Below, piece by piece: positions 22,062-34,189 of a DNA stretch of 64,000 nt (position 1 is the first letter of the stretch; the number at the start of each line of letters is the position of its first letter). The stretch is taken from assembly GCA_037349315.1 (NCBI GenBank), contig JBAIAC010000279.1, forward strand, positions 124,001 through 188,000. The letters run 5' to 3'. A program made the position numbers and the translations under genes. The DNA comes from Chelydra serpentina. Taxonomy: Eukaryota > Chordata > Testudines > Chelydridae. The notes beneath the pieces were generated by a model. The model searched no databases. It was not told the DNA's origin and saw only the letters and a list, made by a program, of their open reading frames with translations.

Positions 22062-23545
22062 GCAGAGCCATTGGCCATTATCTTTGACAAATCATGGCAA
22101 TCGGGGGAGGTCCCGGATGACTGGAAAAAAGCTAATGTAGTGCCCATCTTTAAAAAAGGGAAGAAGGAAGATCCGGGGAACTACAGGCCAGTCAGTCTCA
22201 CCTCAGTCCCTGGAAAAATCATGGAACAGGACCTCAAGGAATCAATTCTGAACCACTTAAAGGAGGGGAAAGTGATCAGGAACAGTCAGCATGGATTCAC
22301 CAAGGGCAAGTCATGCCTGACTAACCTAATTGCCTTCTATGATGAGATAACTGGCTCTGTGGATGAGGGGAAAGCAGTGGATGTGCTATTTCTTGACTTT
22401 AGCAAAGCTTTTGATACAGTCTCCCACAGTGTTCTTGCCAGCAAGTTAAAGAAGTATGGGCTGGATGAATGGACGGTAAGGTGGATAGAAAACTGGCTGG
22501 ATGGTCGTGCTCAACGGGTAGTGATCAATGGCTCCATGTCTAGTTGGCAGCCGGTATCAAGTGGTGTGCCCCAAGGGTCGGTGCTGGGGCCGGTTTTGTT
22601 CAATATCTTCATCAACGATCTGGAGGATGGTGTGGACTGCACCCTTAGCAAGTTTGCAGATGACACTAAACTGGGAGGAGTGGTTGATACGCTGGAGGGT
22701 AGGGACAGGATACAGAGGGACCTAGACAAATTAGAGGATTGGGCCAAAAGAAATCTGATGAGGTTCAACAAGGACAAGTGCAGAGTCCTGCACTTAGGAC
22801 GGAAGAATACCATGCACTGCTACAGACTAGGGACCGAATGGCTGGGCAGCAGTTCTGCAGAAAAGGACCTAGGGGTTACAGTGGATGAAAAGCTGAATAT
22901 GAGTCAACAGTGTGCCCTTGTTGCCAAGAAGGCTAACGGCATTTTGGGCTGTATAAGTAGGGGCATTTCCAGCAGATCGAGGGACGTGATTATTCCCCTC
23001 TATTCGGCACTGGTGAGGCCTCATTTGGAGTACTGTGTCCAGTTTTGGGCCCCACACTACAAGAAGGATGTGGATAAATTGGAAAGAGTCCAGCGGAGGG
23101 CAACAAAAATGATTAGGGGGCTGAAGCACATGACTTATGAGGAGAGGCTGAGGGAACTGGGATTGTTTAGCCTGCAGAAGAGAAGAGTGAGGGGGGGATT
23201 TGATAGCTGCTTTCAACTACCTAAAAGGGGGTTCCAAAGAGGATGGATCTAGACTGTTCTCAGTGGTAGAAGATGACAGAACAAGGAGTAATGGTCTCAA
23301 GTTGCAGAGGGGGAGGTTTAGGTTGGATATTAGGAAAAACTTTTTCACTAGTAGGGTGGTGAAGCACTGGAATGGGTTCCCTAGGGAGATGATGGAATCT
23401 CCTTCCTTAGAGGTTTTTAAGGTCAGGCTTGACAAAGCCCTGGCTGGGATGATCTAGTTGGGGTTGGTCCTGCTTTGAGCAGGGGGTTGGACTAGATGAC
23501 CTCCTGAGGTCCCTTCCAACCCTGAGATTCTAGGATTCTATGATC
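22062..23545 (+). mobile_element. CR1 LINE, 5'-truncated, nearly intact RT domain
   Basis: A long frame (to about 23185) encodes most of a CR1 reverse transcriptase: '[20 protein letters not shown]' near the start, '[12 protein letters not shown]', the '[20 protein letters not shown]' block and the catalytic FADDT box, then the '[11 protein letters not shown]' tail. A one-base shift near 23185 moves the end into another frame ('[13 protein letters not shown]' to 'DKALAGMI'). The element ends at about 23545 with 'gattctaggattctatgat', the CR1 terminal octamer repeat. The endonuclease domain and ORF1 are missing, so it is dead, but it is the youngest-looking LINE here. Confidence 0.93.
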
Positions 23546-23849
23546 TGCCCCCACCACCCCTTCTTTCTGTTTCTGTTGTTTAAGTGTGAACCGTTTCCAA
23601 GATGGATTCTTTCCCATTAACAGTTTTCTACCAACATCTAACACCGCCGCTGCTTTATTTCCCTGTGAATTTCAAACAGAACTTCAGACGAAGCAGCGGA
23701 GGGGAAAGCTCCTTTGAAATACCTCCTTTGGGACCTTACCCCTGGCCTAGCAGGGTGCGTGCCGGCTCAGGCAGGAGGCACCGATCCATTAATACAAGAC
23801 AATGTAATAGACTTTCCACCAAAAAGAGAAGCAGCCGCCACAATTCCTG

Positions 23850-24015
23850 GGTGCCTCTGATAAATTAATTTCTTCACACTCTTTTTACCAGGATAATAGC
23901 TGGCATGATCGCAGTTAATAGCAACGGAGCAGTTGTCTCCATGACAACATTAGACCCTATTAAAATCACCTTCATCTTTCCAAGCAAGTCGTCTCCTAGG
24001 GACAATAGGAACAAC
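23850..24015. promoter_or_regulatory. candidate conserved element with RFX-like X-box
   Basis: Repeat-free tract. gttgtctccatgacaac (23932-23948) is close to the RFX X-box consensus and partly palindromic. 'ctgataaattaatttc' and 'gcagttaatagcaac' flank it. Function is inferred from sequence texture only. Confidence 0.35.
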
Positions 24016-24019
24016 TGAG

Positions 24020-25010
24020 GGGAGGGGAAAAATGATATTGGGGCTTGTTTGTTTCTCTTTCTCTTGCTTTAATGTTCCCCATCTCACCGTTACATTAGTC
24101 CAAAGCCCAGAAAAATCCTCCTCAGTGGACTCTAGTCCATTTCCGAGTGATCTGTCAAGGGGAGAGCTGCAATTTTACATCCGCACAGGGCCCGGTTCTC
24201 ATGTACGTTCAGGCCTCTTTACGGCCATCCAGCAGCATAAAGGGCCTTGTTACAGTGGGCGCAGATGTAAATGACGCTCACTTGGAAGCCCCTTGCCCAT
24301 GCTGGAGCAGTGCCATGGAGAACAAAGCGCCCCCGAATTTAAGACCAGATTGTGGAGGAAGATGGAGCAGCGAGTCACCAGTCCACCCACACGTGGCCAG
24401 TTTCAGTCCCTGGGCTCTGGAGGGTTTTTAGTATAGGGGCTGGGGTGGGGAGAAGGTGCTTCCTAGGTCGCTGGCAGCCATTGGGACTGCTTTGGTCTAA
24501 GCCCACTGGAGCGTCACGTTTAGAGTCAGTCTCTCAACTTAGGTTTGCCAGGTGGGTGGCACAAGGTTACCACCGTCTAACAGCCAACAAAACCGGCTTA
24601 CTCCTTGCCCTCGGTATCTCCTCTCTTGAGCGCCGGCTACTTCCAGTTATCCAGAACAGTCTTCTTGTCTCCCTTCCCTGCCATCTCCCCACTACGCACG
24701 CACAAAGCTTTTGCTCTCTGCCTCTCATCTCCATCTGCCTCCTCGTTGCTTTCCCTGCTGCATTAAGATGTGCAGGGCGTTTAACTGCATTATGTAATTC
24801 TAGAACAGCGTAACTTCTGCTATCGTCTAACGTTTCTGATCTCTAAAGCACTCACCATTCAAGCAGCTCTATCCCATGGTTAGGGCCAGAGAGGATAGAC
24901 GGTACCATAGGTAGTTTTATGCTAGTAACTTGCACTCTCAATGTGCACACAGTTACCTAGTGGCCAGAGGACAGGCCCGGGCGCAGAAAACTGTCTCATT
25001 ACTCATAAGC
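24020..25010. other. intergenic, no gene seen
   Basis: Frames of up to 153 codons occur but show no conserved motif, codon bias or splice context. Confidence 0.5.
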
Positions 25011-25024
25011 AGCAGCGAGAGAAT

Positions 25025-25185
25025 ACGGCTGCTGAGTCCTGCGGCTCTGCCACTGAGTCACTTTGTGATCTTGGCCAAGTCACATGCCTCAGTTTGCTCA
25101 TCTGTAAACTGGGTGGAAATGAGAGCTGTCCAGCTCTGCAAAGTGCTCTTCAGTCCTTTGGAGAACTTCAGTCCTTTGGAGAACG
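25025..25185 (+). mobile_element. MIR-type SINE
   Basis: 'ctgcggctctgccactgagt' leads to 'tgatcttggccaagtcac' and 'cctcagtttgctcatctgta', the diagnostic SINE core. It ends in a duplicated 'ttcagtcctttggagaac' (about 25149-25184). Confidence 0.65.
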
Positions 25186-25784
25186 GTGCTGCAGCTGCTC
25201 AGTCTAGGCCAGCGGCTCTGAAGCTTTCCCGACGACTGTGCCCCTTGCAGGAGTGTGATTTGTCTGGCGTACCCCCAGTTTCACTGCACTTAAACCCACG
25301 TGCTTACACAATCAGACACAAAAATACAAACGTGTCAGAGCCCGCTAGTACTGACGAATGGCGGACGTGCTCATTTTTACTATAGCATTAGAAAATAAAT
25401 GGATTGGAATATACTGTAGTTACATTTCAGTGTGGTACTTGAGCCTGTTGTTTCCACTTGTGAGCCTTGCCTGAAGCCCGAGCCCTGCTGCCTGGGTCTG
25501 AAGCATGTAACTTAGCTCCACAGAGACCCCTGTGGTGTGAGGCCCTGGGCAATGGCCCTGCTTGCCAGCCCCTATGGCCGGCCCTGCACTTGCAATCCCC
25601 CAAACCTGGCCCGTCACCACCAGGTTGAGAAACGCTGGTCACGATGAGTTGAGTACCCCCTGGAAGACCTTTGTTCACCCCCGGGGGTACACAGTCTAGA
25701 GGCCACAACTGAGGTGAGAGCCCCATCGGGCCGGGCACTGCACAGCCACGTAGCAAGAACGATCCCAGTAGAGTTTGCGATCTA

Positions 25785-26000
25785 GGCATGACAGGCAAAG
25801 GAAGGCTTCTTATCCTCTTTGTACAGAAAGGAAACCGAGGCATGAAGATGTTACAGGCCAGATCCTCAGCAGGAGTCTGTCAAAGTATCTAGGCCCCAAT
25901 CTGGGCCTACGGGACTTGCCCAGGACAAGACTGGACATCGAAGCCAGATCTCCTGAGTCTCAGCCCAGTGCTTTAACCACCAGAGCACCCACCCACCCAT
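25785..26000 (-). mobile_element. MIR-type SINE, reverse orientation
   Basis: Reverse complement of the SINE body: 'gtacagaaaggaaaccgagg', 'gacttgcccaggacaag', then 'gtgctttaaccaccagagca', the inverted tRNA-like head. Confidence 0.6.
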
Positions 26001-26402
26001 CTTCAGTCCGCAAGTGGCAGTCGCGGGATTACCTGGGCATCGGAGCAGAGGGTCCCAGGCCCAGAGCAGTTTCTTTCCTGAACCCCAAAACGTTCCGAGG
26101 GAGCTAGTGGCTCTCACACCTGCGTCACGTTTTAATCGAAAGCTCAGCTCATAGATCTCGCCCCTCCCGTTTGCGGCCATGCAGAACCTCCCGGGGCCAG
26201 CGCAGCCGGTGTTCACTTAGAAAATCACATGGTCACACTTTACAGGAAGGATGTGTTTCTAAATAGCTCCTAACGGGTTAGTACCCAATTCAGACACGTT
26301 TTTAATGCATCGTTAATCAATAGTTATGGAATGAGGGGGAGTTTTTGTCCTTCTGTAACACATACCACTCCTGTCTGCAGGCCGTTTATCACATTGTTAT
26401 TA

Positions 26403-26600
26403 TAGAGAGGCAGTTTTGCCTAGTGGATAGAGCGCAGGACTTTGACTCTGGAGAGCTGGGTTCTAGTCTTGCCACTGGCCTGCAAATCACAGCACCGCCA
26501 TGCCTCAGTTTCCCCACCTGTATAATCATGACCTGCTTTGTAAAGCATGTTGAAAGCTACGAATGAAAAGCCCTAGATAAGAGCTAGGGGGTGATTATTT
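26403..26600 (+). mobile_element. tRNA-derived MIR-type SINE
   Basis: A-box-like 'cctagtggatagagcgcag', B-box-like 'gggttctagtcttgcc', then 'tgcctcagtttccccacctg'. The ending 'ccctagataagagctaggg' resembles the MIR tail. Confidence 0.7.
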
Positions 26601-26619
26601 CTATTCCAGCAACACCTAG

Positions 26620-27560
26620 GAGCCCCCCCAGGTGGACTAGCACCATACTGTCCCACCATTCATTCTGCATTAACCCTTTAGAAACTCTTTATTCATGGAA
26701 CCTTAACATGCATTGTGGCCAAAGTAACAGAGTATTGCCAACGCCAAGAATTTAAAAACCATGAGTCAGGTCCCCCAGAATAACGAGATCAGCTTGAAAA
26801 TACGCGACTGTAAATAACACCACATTGGGGGTCCGGTCTCTGAGCTGTCAGGGTGTTTGCATTTCTCCACAAGCAGGAGGGCTAGACAGTAACTTTAAGA
26901 GCGAAAGCAGAGATGCTCCCATCATCCCATGGAAACACCGGGGATCCCGAGACTCGCGATAAAAGCGTGAACGTTGGTCCCACTGGCCGACAACAGGAAG
27001 TGTTTCACCAGAGACAGACACCTCTGCGCAGTCTGAGCTTTGGAATGGGCATTAAAGCCAGGAAAGAAACACCTCTAACCAGGGAAAGGGAGATGCAACA
27101 AATCCGGTGGTTTTATGGGGCAGAACAGCCAGCCTTTGACCTGCCTGCAAAAGCAACAACATCGTTTTTATTGTCTCCAAGCTATCGTGACTATTATTAC
27201 CAGCAGAGAATCATCACTGAAGGAAGAGACAGGACATGAGTGACTTGGATTACAAAGTCCAGCCTGCATTACTTGAAAGGGTCATGGACTTTTGGGGTGA
27301 ATCTACCCCCAGCTGCAATCAAATGGGAGGCTAATTTATGGTTTCGGCTCAATTTTTGGTACCTACACAGCCTGAACTCAAAGCAAATGCCAGGAAGTGT
27401 CAAGTTAAACTGATCAAAATCTTTGACACGCCCGTCTGTGTCCTGAAACCCCCAAGATCCGCTTATAGAATTGGTACACGCTCTGTAAATTGACAAAAAA
27501 CACAAGATAATCTTGGACCCGATGCTGCTCTGCAAACATGGTACATGAGCCTGTGACGGT
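26620..27560. other. intergenic, no gene seen
   Basis: Unique sequence with short frames only (108 and 123 codons at most), without recognisable peptides. Confidence 0.5.
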
Positions 27561-27576
27561 CTTGGGTCAGAACCAG

Positions 27577-27812
27577 AACATAAGAACGGCCATACTGGGT
27601 CAGACCAAAGGTCCAGCCAGCCCAGTATCCTGTCTACCAACAGTGGTCAATGCCAGGTGCCCCAGAGGGAGTGAACCTAATGCTAATGGTAATCAAGTGA
27701 TCTCTCTCCTGCCATCCATCTCCACCCTCTGACAAACAGAGGCGAAGGACACCATTCCTTACCCATCCTGGCTAATAGCCATTAATGGACTTAACCGCCA
27801 TGAATTTGTCTG
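27577..27812 (-). mobile_element. CR1 3'-end fragment, reverse orientation
   Basis: 'cataagaacggccatactgg', 'gtcagaccaaaggtcc' and 'agtggtcaatgccaggtgcc' read in reverse as the 3' UTR of the subfamily at 345-1507. Confidence 0.8.
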
Positions 27813-28639
27813 CCAAAGGCAACATCTGGCCATCACACAAGAAATTATTCAGCTCTTCTCCCAGATCACATTTGCTGATAATTTGCCCTCCACTTGGAGA
27901 CTTACTGACTCTGGCTTTGTCTACACTGATTGGCCCTGCTTTCAGGCAGCTGTGCAGCTACCCCACTCAGGTATGGGGGGCTGCTATAAGCCATGACCTG
28001 CCTCCCTGCTTCAAGCAGACGTGAGCTCCCCCAGCGCTTTGCACCGGTGCAGGTAAAGTGGAAACGGAAGCCGGGCAAAAGCCTCATTGTAGGTGGAGCC
28101 TTCGATTAGGGAAGGAAAGAGAATGTAGGTGAAGAGCAGCAAAGGGAAACTGAGGCCAGAGCTGGGCTGCAGCAGAGGGTTTACCCCCTTTGTTTTGCCC
28201 TAAGCCCGCGCCAAGGAGCTGCGTGACCGTCTGCCACTGGTGGCCTCGGCTGCTCCATGTAGTTACCGTCAAATTCCTGGCGATTCTCTGAGCAGCGAGT
28301 TGCTCTGAAAAATTCCAGGGCATTGATGTCCGGCTATAGCCGAGTGCTTTGCACCTTCGTCCATTCAAAGCCTCGAGGTTCTGTGAGATGGTGGGTAGGG
28401 GCGCTGAGCAGGATCCCAGGCACCGCTTACGTGAGCCCCTACTGGTGAGGGATGAGGTGGGACTCAATGGGGCTTTTCCATCTCTAACTTCTCTGGCTTT
28501 ATAAGGCAGTTCCCGCTTCTAGCACACGCTTCCCTGTTCGGTTCTTACAGACCGTAATCAAGTGCCCCCCTTACAGTCTATAAATACCATCACTGGGAAC
28601 AAAGAGTTAACAATGGGCTCTCCCGTCTAGCTGGGGAAA

Positions 28640-28895
28640 GTCTAACACGATCCAGGGGCTGGGAGTTGAAGCTAGACACATTCAGAAGGGAAACAAGGCA
28701 CATTTTTAACAGTGAGAGTAATTGACAACTGACCTAGCGTGGTGCTGGAGTGTCCGTCACTGACCATTTCAAAACCCGGGTCGGGTGCGTTTCTAAAAGC
28801 TCTGATCTAGCATGACTTTGGGGGGCCGGGGTCCTATGGCCTGTGCGATAGAGGAGGCCGGACTAGATGGTCGCTTCGGAATCTAGGAACCTACC
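28640..28895 (+). mobile_element. CR1 3'-end fragment
   Basis: 'gggagttgaagctagacac', 'catttttaacagtgagagta', 'ctaaaagctctgatctagc' and 'ggccggactagatggtcgc' occur in the expected CR1 order. Confidence 0.75.
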
Positions 28896-29324
28896 TGAGT
28901 GGTTCTGGCTATAGACTTGAACCAGCCACCCTTGGCAGCTCGCAGAACAGCGGCAGGTACAGCTGATGGGGCTCTGGTGAGACCCTAAGAAGCAAGATTG
29001 TTCTCCAGTCTGAGACTCCAGGGCCGCGTTTGAAATATCGACCGGGCTGGGACCTCCCATGGACATACCCCGAATCAGGAGAGAGCTGGAGGCAGAACCC
29101 AGGAGCCCTGACTCCATCCCTTCCCCCCTTCTAACTCACTAGCTCCCACCCCTCTCCCAGAGCTGGGAACAGCTGGGAACCTAGGAGAGCCCCAACTCCA
29201 AGCCTCCCACCCCCAATTGCTTCCCACTCTCTGGATTCAGGAACCAGGTACTTACCACTGGACCCGCAGCTTTCCACAAACACCATGTATGTTAACGCAT
29301 CTTTCACTTTCTTTTGATGAGTGC

Positions 29325-29375
29325 AGGGGACGGGACTAGATGAACTGTAAAGGTCTCTTCCAGTCCTAGGATCGA
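29325..29375 (+). mobile_element. CR1 3' terminus, short
   Basis: 'gacgggactagatgaactg' and 'tcttccagtcctaggatcg' are the last 50 bp of a CR1 tail. Confidence 0.6.
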
Positions 29376-29679
29376 TGGCCATTGCAAGGGCAAACAGGTC
29401 GTGTTTTGTGCCTCGGGCCCTACAACCACTGGGAAGCCAGCGTACTGGTACAAAGCAACTATTGTTTGCCTACAAGAACGTAAAGAATACATTCCCTGCT
29501 GCTTTGTCATTGTGCGAAACTGTGAAAAATTGCTCCTTAAGCCTTTACATTTCAGGGACTCTTGCCTCTTGGGAGCAGTCACTCTAGATTTTCAGTCGGG
29601 TGAAATCCAGGCAGGAATGGTAACAAGCCAAGTGCAGTAGTTATTTCCCAGTGAAATGTAGTTAGTAGAACACAGTGTC

Positions 29680-29825
29680 TTCCCGGTAGTCCCGTGAAAA
29701 CAACAACGGAGAACTCCTGGTCCCAGCACAGGGGGAGCTGGGCGAAATGCGATGGCTTGTGTCGGACAGGTCAGATGAGAGGATCTAATGGGCCCATCTG
29801 GCTTTAAGCTCTAGGAGTTGAATAT
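29680..29825 (+). mobile_element. CR1 3'-end fragment
   Basis: Contains 'gatgagaggatctaatggg' and 'ccatctggctttaagctct', the usual CR1 terminus. Confidence 0.6.
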
Positions 29826-29944
29826 CAAAGGTAGTAAGAGTTTGGCTTCATCGTTGGATTTATTAGAAACTTTCCCCCCCATGATGAAAACATGCAAAGG
29901 AAATATTGTGGACACGGGACCAAAACATCTCAGTTGTAACCTGC

Positions 29945-30105
29945 AGGCCACCTTACTGTCCCAGCCCTGAGCTCCCCGCTCTGCCAGGGCCCCTCAGTCC
30001 TGACCCATGGCCTCGCCGCTCTCCCAGCCTTGAGCTGCCCACTGTGCCGGGGCCCCTCAGTCCCGACCCACGGCCTCGCCGCTCTCCCAGATGTGAGCTC
30101 CCCGC
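29945..30105. repeat. minisatellite, about 63-bp unit
   Basis: About two and a half copies of a unit with 'ggcccctcagtcc(t/c)gaccca(t/c)gg' and 'cctcgccgctctcccag'. It abuts the next array. Confidence 0.75.
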
Positions 30106-30250
30106 TGGCACCCTGCGATGGGAAGCCCCCGGGTGGGATTCACCCCCGCTGGCACCCTGCGATGGGAAGCCCCTGGGTGGGATTCGCCCCCGCCGGCACC
30201 CTGCGATGGGAAGCCCCCGGGTGGGATTCGCCCCCGCTGGCACCCTGCAA
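30106..30250. repeat. minisatellite, about 46-bp unit
   Basis: Just over three copies of a unit beginning 'ggcaccctgcgatgggaagc' and continuing 'ccccgggtgggattc'. The last copy is diverged (caatggaaagcacc). Confidence 0.85.
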
Positions 30251-30609
30251 TGGAAAGCACCAAATCTCTACAATTGCCTCCCTCTCCTGCTGCTAGCACC
30301 GAGGTGGAGCTCACGTATTTCCAAACCCGATGCCCAAAACCCCACGTTGTCTGTTGGAAAATGGGGCTAAACTCGAGCTTGGAAAAGAATGAAATCCTGG
30401 TTCCCGGAGAACAAAATGCTGTAGTTGGAGGGGAAAAAAAAAAATCACAAAGGAAAATATGAGCTGCCCTAAGACAAATTATAGGGAGTTGCACTCCGCT
30501 CGGACCAAGCAAACAGGTCAGCAGGCCCACAACTTCCCAACGCACTTCCCAAAGTGGCCACCGAGGAGCGCTATGGGGGGGTGTCACCGTGGAAGGGGCT
30601 CTGTGCTCT

Positions 30610-30815
30610 CAACAGTTGCAAGCCTGGGAACAGGTTCCCTAGGAAGGTGGTGGATTCCCCAACGCTAATGAAGATTGGACGTCTCTTTCCAACAGATACG
30701 ATCTAGCTCAAACCCAAGTGACAGACTGGATAGAGTTATCCTCCGGCCTGTGTTACCCAGGAGGTCAGTCTAGATGGCTGTTACGGTCCCATCTAACCTT
30801 AATGGTGCTGATCTC
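30610..30815 (+). mobile_element. CR1-type 3'-end fragment
   Basis: 'aacaggttccctaggaagg' and 'ggtggattccccaacgcta' correspond to the coding tail, followed by 'ggaggtcagtctagatggct' near the terminus. Confidence 0.6.
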
Positions 30816-31104
30816 TGAATCAACCATCTCTCCCTCCCAGAGAGGTGCTGGGCTAGCAGGGAGCGTGGCCTACTGAGCAGAGCAAGGCTGGGGGAGTCAG
30901 GGCTCCTGGAAAATCTGCGCTTTCTAGCCTTCTTCTCACTGTGTAATAACAATGGCCGCAAGCTTGCAAATAATTCCACCCGGGCAGAACTCAGAGCTCC
31001 TTGCAGGGCCTTCCTGAGCATTTCTGTCAGCTGCTCCCACTGGAGTCCTTGGGGCCTGGATTGAACCCCCTGCAAGGTCGGTCAGCGTTAGTTACCATCC
31101 CCAA

Positions 31105-31235
31105 TTCACAGATGGGGAAACTGAGGCATGAAGCGAGACGGCGGAGGTAAGCGGACCATGCTCCCAGAGGAAGTCAGTGGCAGAGCTGGGAATAAAACCC
31201 AGGAGTCCTGGCTCCCAATCTGGCGCTCACACTGC
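31105..31235 (-). mobile_element. tRNA-derived SINE, reverse orientation
   Basis: 'cacagatggggaaactgagg' is the inverted SINE core. 'gggaataaaacccaggagtc' is the inverted tRNA-like head, the same word that was amplified into minisatellites at 40.6 and 46.3 kb. Confidence 0.65.
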
Positions 31236-31599
31236 TCCTCAAATGCAAGCCATTCACGCCCTTTCCTCTTTGTAGCACCCTTCTAAATTAGACCCCCTCC
31301 ATGCCCCCGATCCCAATGACTGTAACGCCACCATGTCAGCCAGGACTTGCCCATCTCTTCCACGGTCACGGGAACGTGAAATACCATCTCACCCCGGGAG
31401 GGCAGCACATGACTCTGGAACTCGCTACTCACTCGTTACAAGGCGCATTCTCTTTGGTGATTTCCTCGCTGAGAGAGCTCATCTCTGTCCGAAGTTCTCT
31501 CTTTGCAGGGCTGTGTGAAGTCATTCTTCCCCAGCCGTTCTCTGCTTTCTCCGTGTTGTGTCAGGAGCAGAGATGATTAGAAGGCTCAGATCCCGGCCA

Positions 31600-31790
31600 G
31601 GGTGAAGAGAGACAGGGAGAAAGCAAACGCTATTCATCAGAAGAGCCACGGCCCTTTTCACATCAGCTGCCTGACAAGCCTCTCCAGTCACGAGCAAAAC
31701 GGTTTAATAATCCCCTGCCCTTCTCCAGAGCCATTCATCAGCGATCTTAACCAGCTGCACAGATGTTAATTAATTAAACCTTATTTGGGA
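31600..31790. promoter_or_regulatory. candidate conserved non-coding element
   Basis: Repeat-free tract with attcatcag at 31632-31640 and again at 31733-31741, a 'ttaattaattaaac' homeodomain-like run near 31770, and 'ccagctgcacagatgtt' E-box words. Function is inference. Confidence 0.3.
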
Positions 31791-32279
31791 GGAGAGTTCG
31801 GCTCACGGTTTCTCCAGTGGTGGCGCGGGGGGGGGGGGGGGGGGAGAGGGCGGGAGGTCATGATCCGAAAGCCAGCCCGAGGGCTCGGGAGGCAGCGAAT
31901 AGTGCAATCTAAAGCAAAGAAAATCTCACTTCTATGCCCGCCGACCTTTCTAGGTCAAGGATTCCACACCAAGTCATTTCCAGTGGCTTAGCCTGGATAC
32001 AATTTCCACCCGCACTTGTATCAGCAGGCAAGGGGGTCATGAAAATTTCTGACTTCAGATAAGAGGTCACCAACCTGAAATAGTTGGGCAACCTGCTCCA
32101 ACCACTAACACGCGCTCCTCGGCTCACGTCTCTTGCAGGGCCCCTGCAAGCGTTCTGCCCCAATCTCGGCACTGTCCCTTCAACTAGTTTAAGAAAGGAA
32201 TTCTCTACATTGCACAAGGTGGGGGGAGTCCTGATGACACAGGTTTGTTACCAGGAGGGACTCCCTACATGAAGAATTT

Positions 32280-32520
32280 CAAAGCTCAGATCAGTTTCTT
32301 TAGTAACACTTTGAAAGGTGTCTGTAATGGGCATTTACTTTCCATTTCATAGGATTCACTAGGTAATCATTTAGCAGGAATTAATTATTTAAGAGGCAGC
32401 TGATATTTGCATGAATTACATACAGTGGGTTTAAAACCTGGGACTGTGTTCTTAACAAATCAATTTGCATTTAACGGCCAGACAGCAGCTCTTCATAAAA
32501 CACCCAATGGAAAGACTTCA
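32280..32520. promoter_or_regulatory. candidate enhancer with paired octamers
   Basis: Two perfect POU octamers (atttgcat) at 32405-32412 and 32463-32470, 58 bp apart, lie in a repeat-free AT-rich tract. 'ggaattaattatttaagagg' sits just before the first and 'catgaattacatac' after it. Confidence 0.4.
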
Positions 32521-33469
32521 GTGAACTTGTTACCGGAGCAGAGCTAAAGTCTCCAACTCAAATCTGTTTCGCAAAACTGCTGCTGTTCTTCCACTCGGAG
32601 CCAGGAGCTTTGAGCCACCAACAACTTACTGACCCCAGGGACGAGACAAAAACCTTGTGTTTAGCATCCTTACAGCTGAATGCTTTTCCATGGCACATTT
32701 TCCCTGACTCACTTATGAATCTGTGAGTGGATTATTTATTAGGTGTATTACAGTAACACCTAGGCACCCCAGTTATGAACCAGGACCCCGCTGTACGTTC
32801 TTTACTATTACAGTAGCGCCTAGGCGCTAGTCAGAGAGCAGGGCAGGTGCTGCCCTGACACAGCCATGCCTAGAGACCCCAGCGGAGATCAGGGTCCCTT
32901 TGTGGAGGAGAGGATGGGCAGGCAGGGCAGGGGTTAGCCGCATGAGTCTAGGACTCATTGGAATGAAGGACCCAGGGCTGGAAGGACTATCGCAGGTCAC
33001 ACCCTCATCTCAGCCCGCTCCATCAGCACACGCGTTGGCTTGTTGCCCTCCCTGCACCTATTGGAGACTGTCCCAGACCCTGCATCCTTGGCCTCTCGTG
33101 GCCAGATCTGTTCCCGGCCAGTTCATCCATATTTGGTCTTGTGCCAGCCTTGGCCTGACTGTCACTGGCTCCTTTGCTGCCCGGTGGACTCCCCCTCGAT
33201 GTATTCATAGAGCGCGATTGGCTCCCTTCTCAGCCTTCGCTTTGCTAGGCTTGCTGAGCCAGCCTCTCCGTCTCCTCTCCTAAGGCCGGTCCCCCATTCC
33301 CCGCTCAGCCTGGCCCCTGCTCCAGTCTGAATTCCTCTTCCTTGACCATCGGTGACCAGAATCAGACAGTATCCGGGTGAGGTCTTACCAGAGCCTTTTA
33401 CAACAGTGTGAATGCTTCCCTCACTCCGCTAGAAACATGAGCCCAGGCTGCACCATGGGGGGTATTTGC

Positions 33470-33775
33470 CCGACTCTGGAGACCCAGGTTCAATTCTCTG
33501 CCCCGCCACAGACTTCACGTATGACCTCAGGCAAGATGCACCCATTTCTCTGGGCCTCAGTAGTACCTAATGAAGAGTGCAAGGGGCTCAGTTACTATCC
33601 GAACAGGGCCCGTATAAGCACCAGAGATAGGCCCTGCACATACATATAAGAGGCAGTTCCTGTCCCAAAGAGAGTACAGTCTAAATAAGAAAGGGTGGGA
33701 GGGGAAACTGAGGCACAGATGTGAAGGGACTTGCCCAAGGTCACCCAGCATGCCAGTGGCAGAGCCTGTTCCCTT
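33470..33775. mobile_element. two SINE fragments in opposite orientation
   Basis: 33470-33580 reads plus ('ggagacccaggttcaattc', 'gacctcaggcaagatgc'). About 33640-33775 reads minus ('ggggaaactgaggcacaga', 'acttgcccaaggtcacc'). Confidence 0.6.
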
Positions 33776-34189
33776 CAAGGAGGCCAATTTCTCAGTCAGT
33801 CACTTTCCTTCTTCCTTTGAACATTCCCAACATGGAGAATCACGTCACTTTCCACCCCCTCTGAAGTCGCCCAAACACATGAACGTAAAATCAAGATCCC
33901 CAATCACCCTTTTGCTGAAGCGATCTAAGCCTCACCTGTTCATGGAGTCCTGGGCTCTGGTGCTTGAAACAAAGAAAACTCCTCCCGGGGGGGCCTGTTG
34001 GGGCACCAGAAACCAGCACTGGTTTGATTTGCTAACAAGTAGCATTTTGTGGCTCCTACGGCCCCTAGGCAGCAGCAGAATGTGGCCAAAGACAGCAAGT
34101 TCCATCCAAACCCTGTATCACGAGAAAGCCCCCAAGATTACTTGCTGCTTCCTCAAACCACCCACCAATCTGCTCCAATGCCTCTTTCT

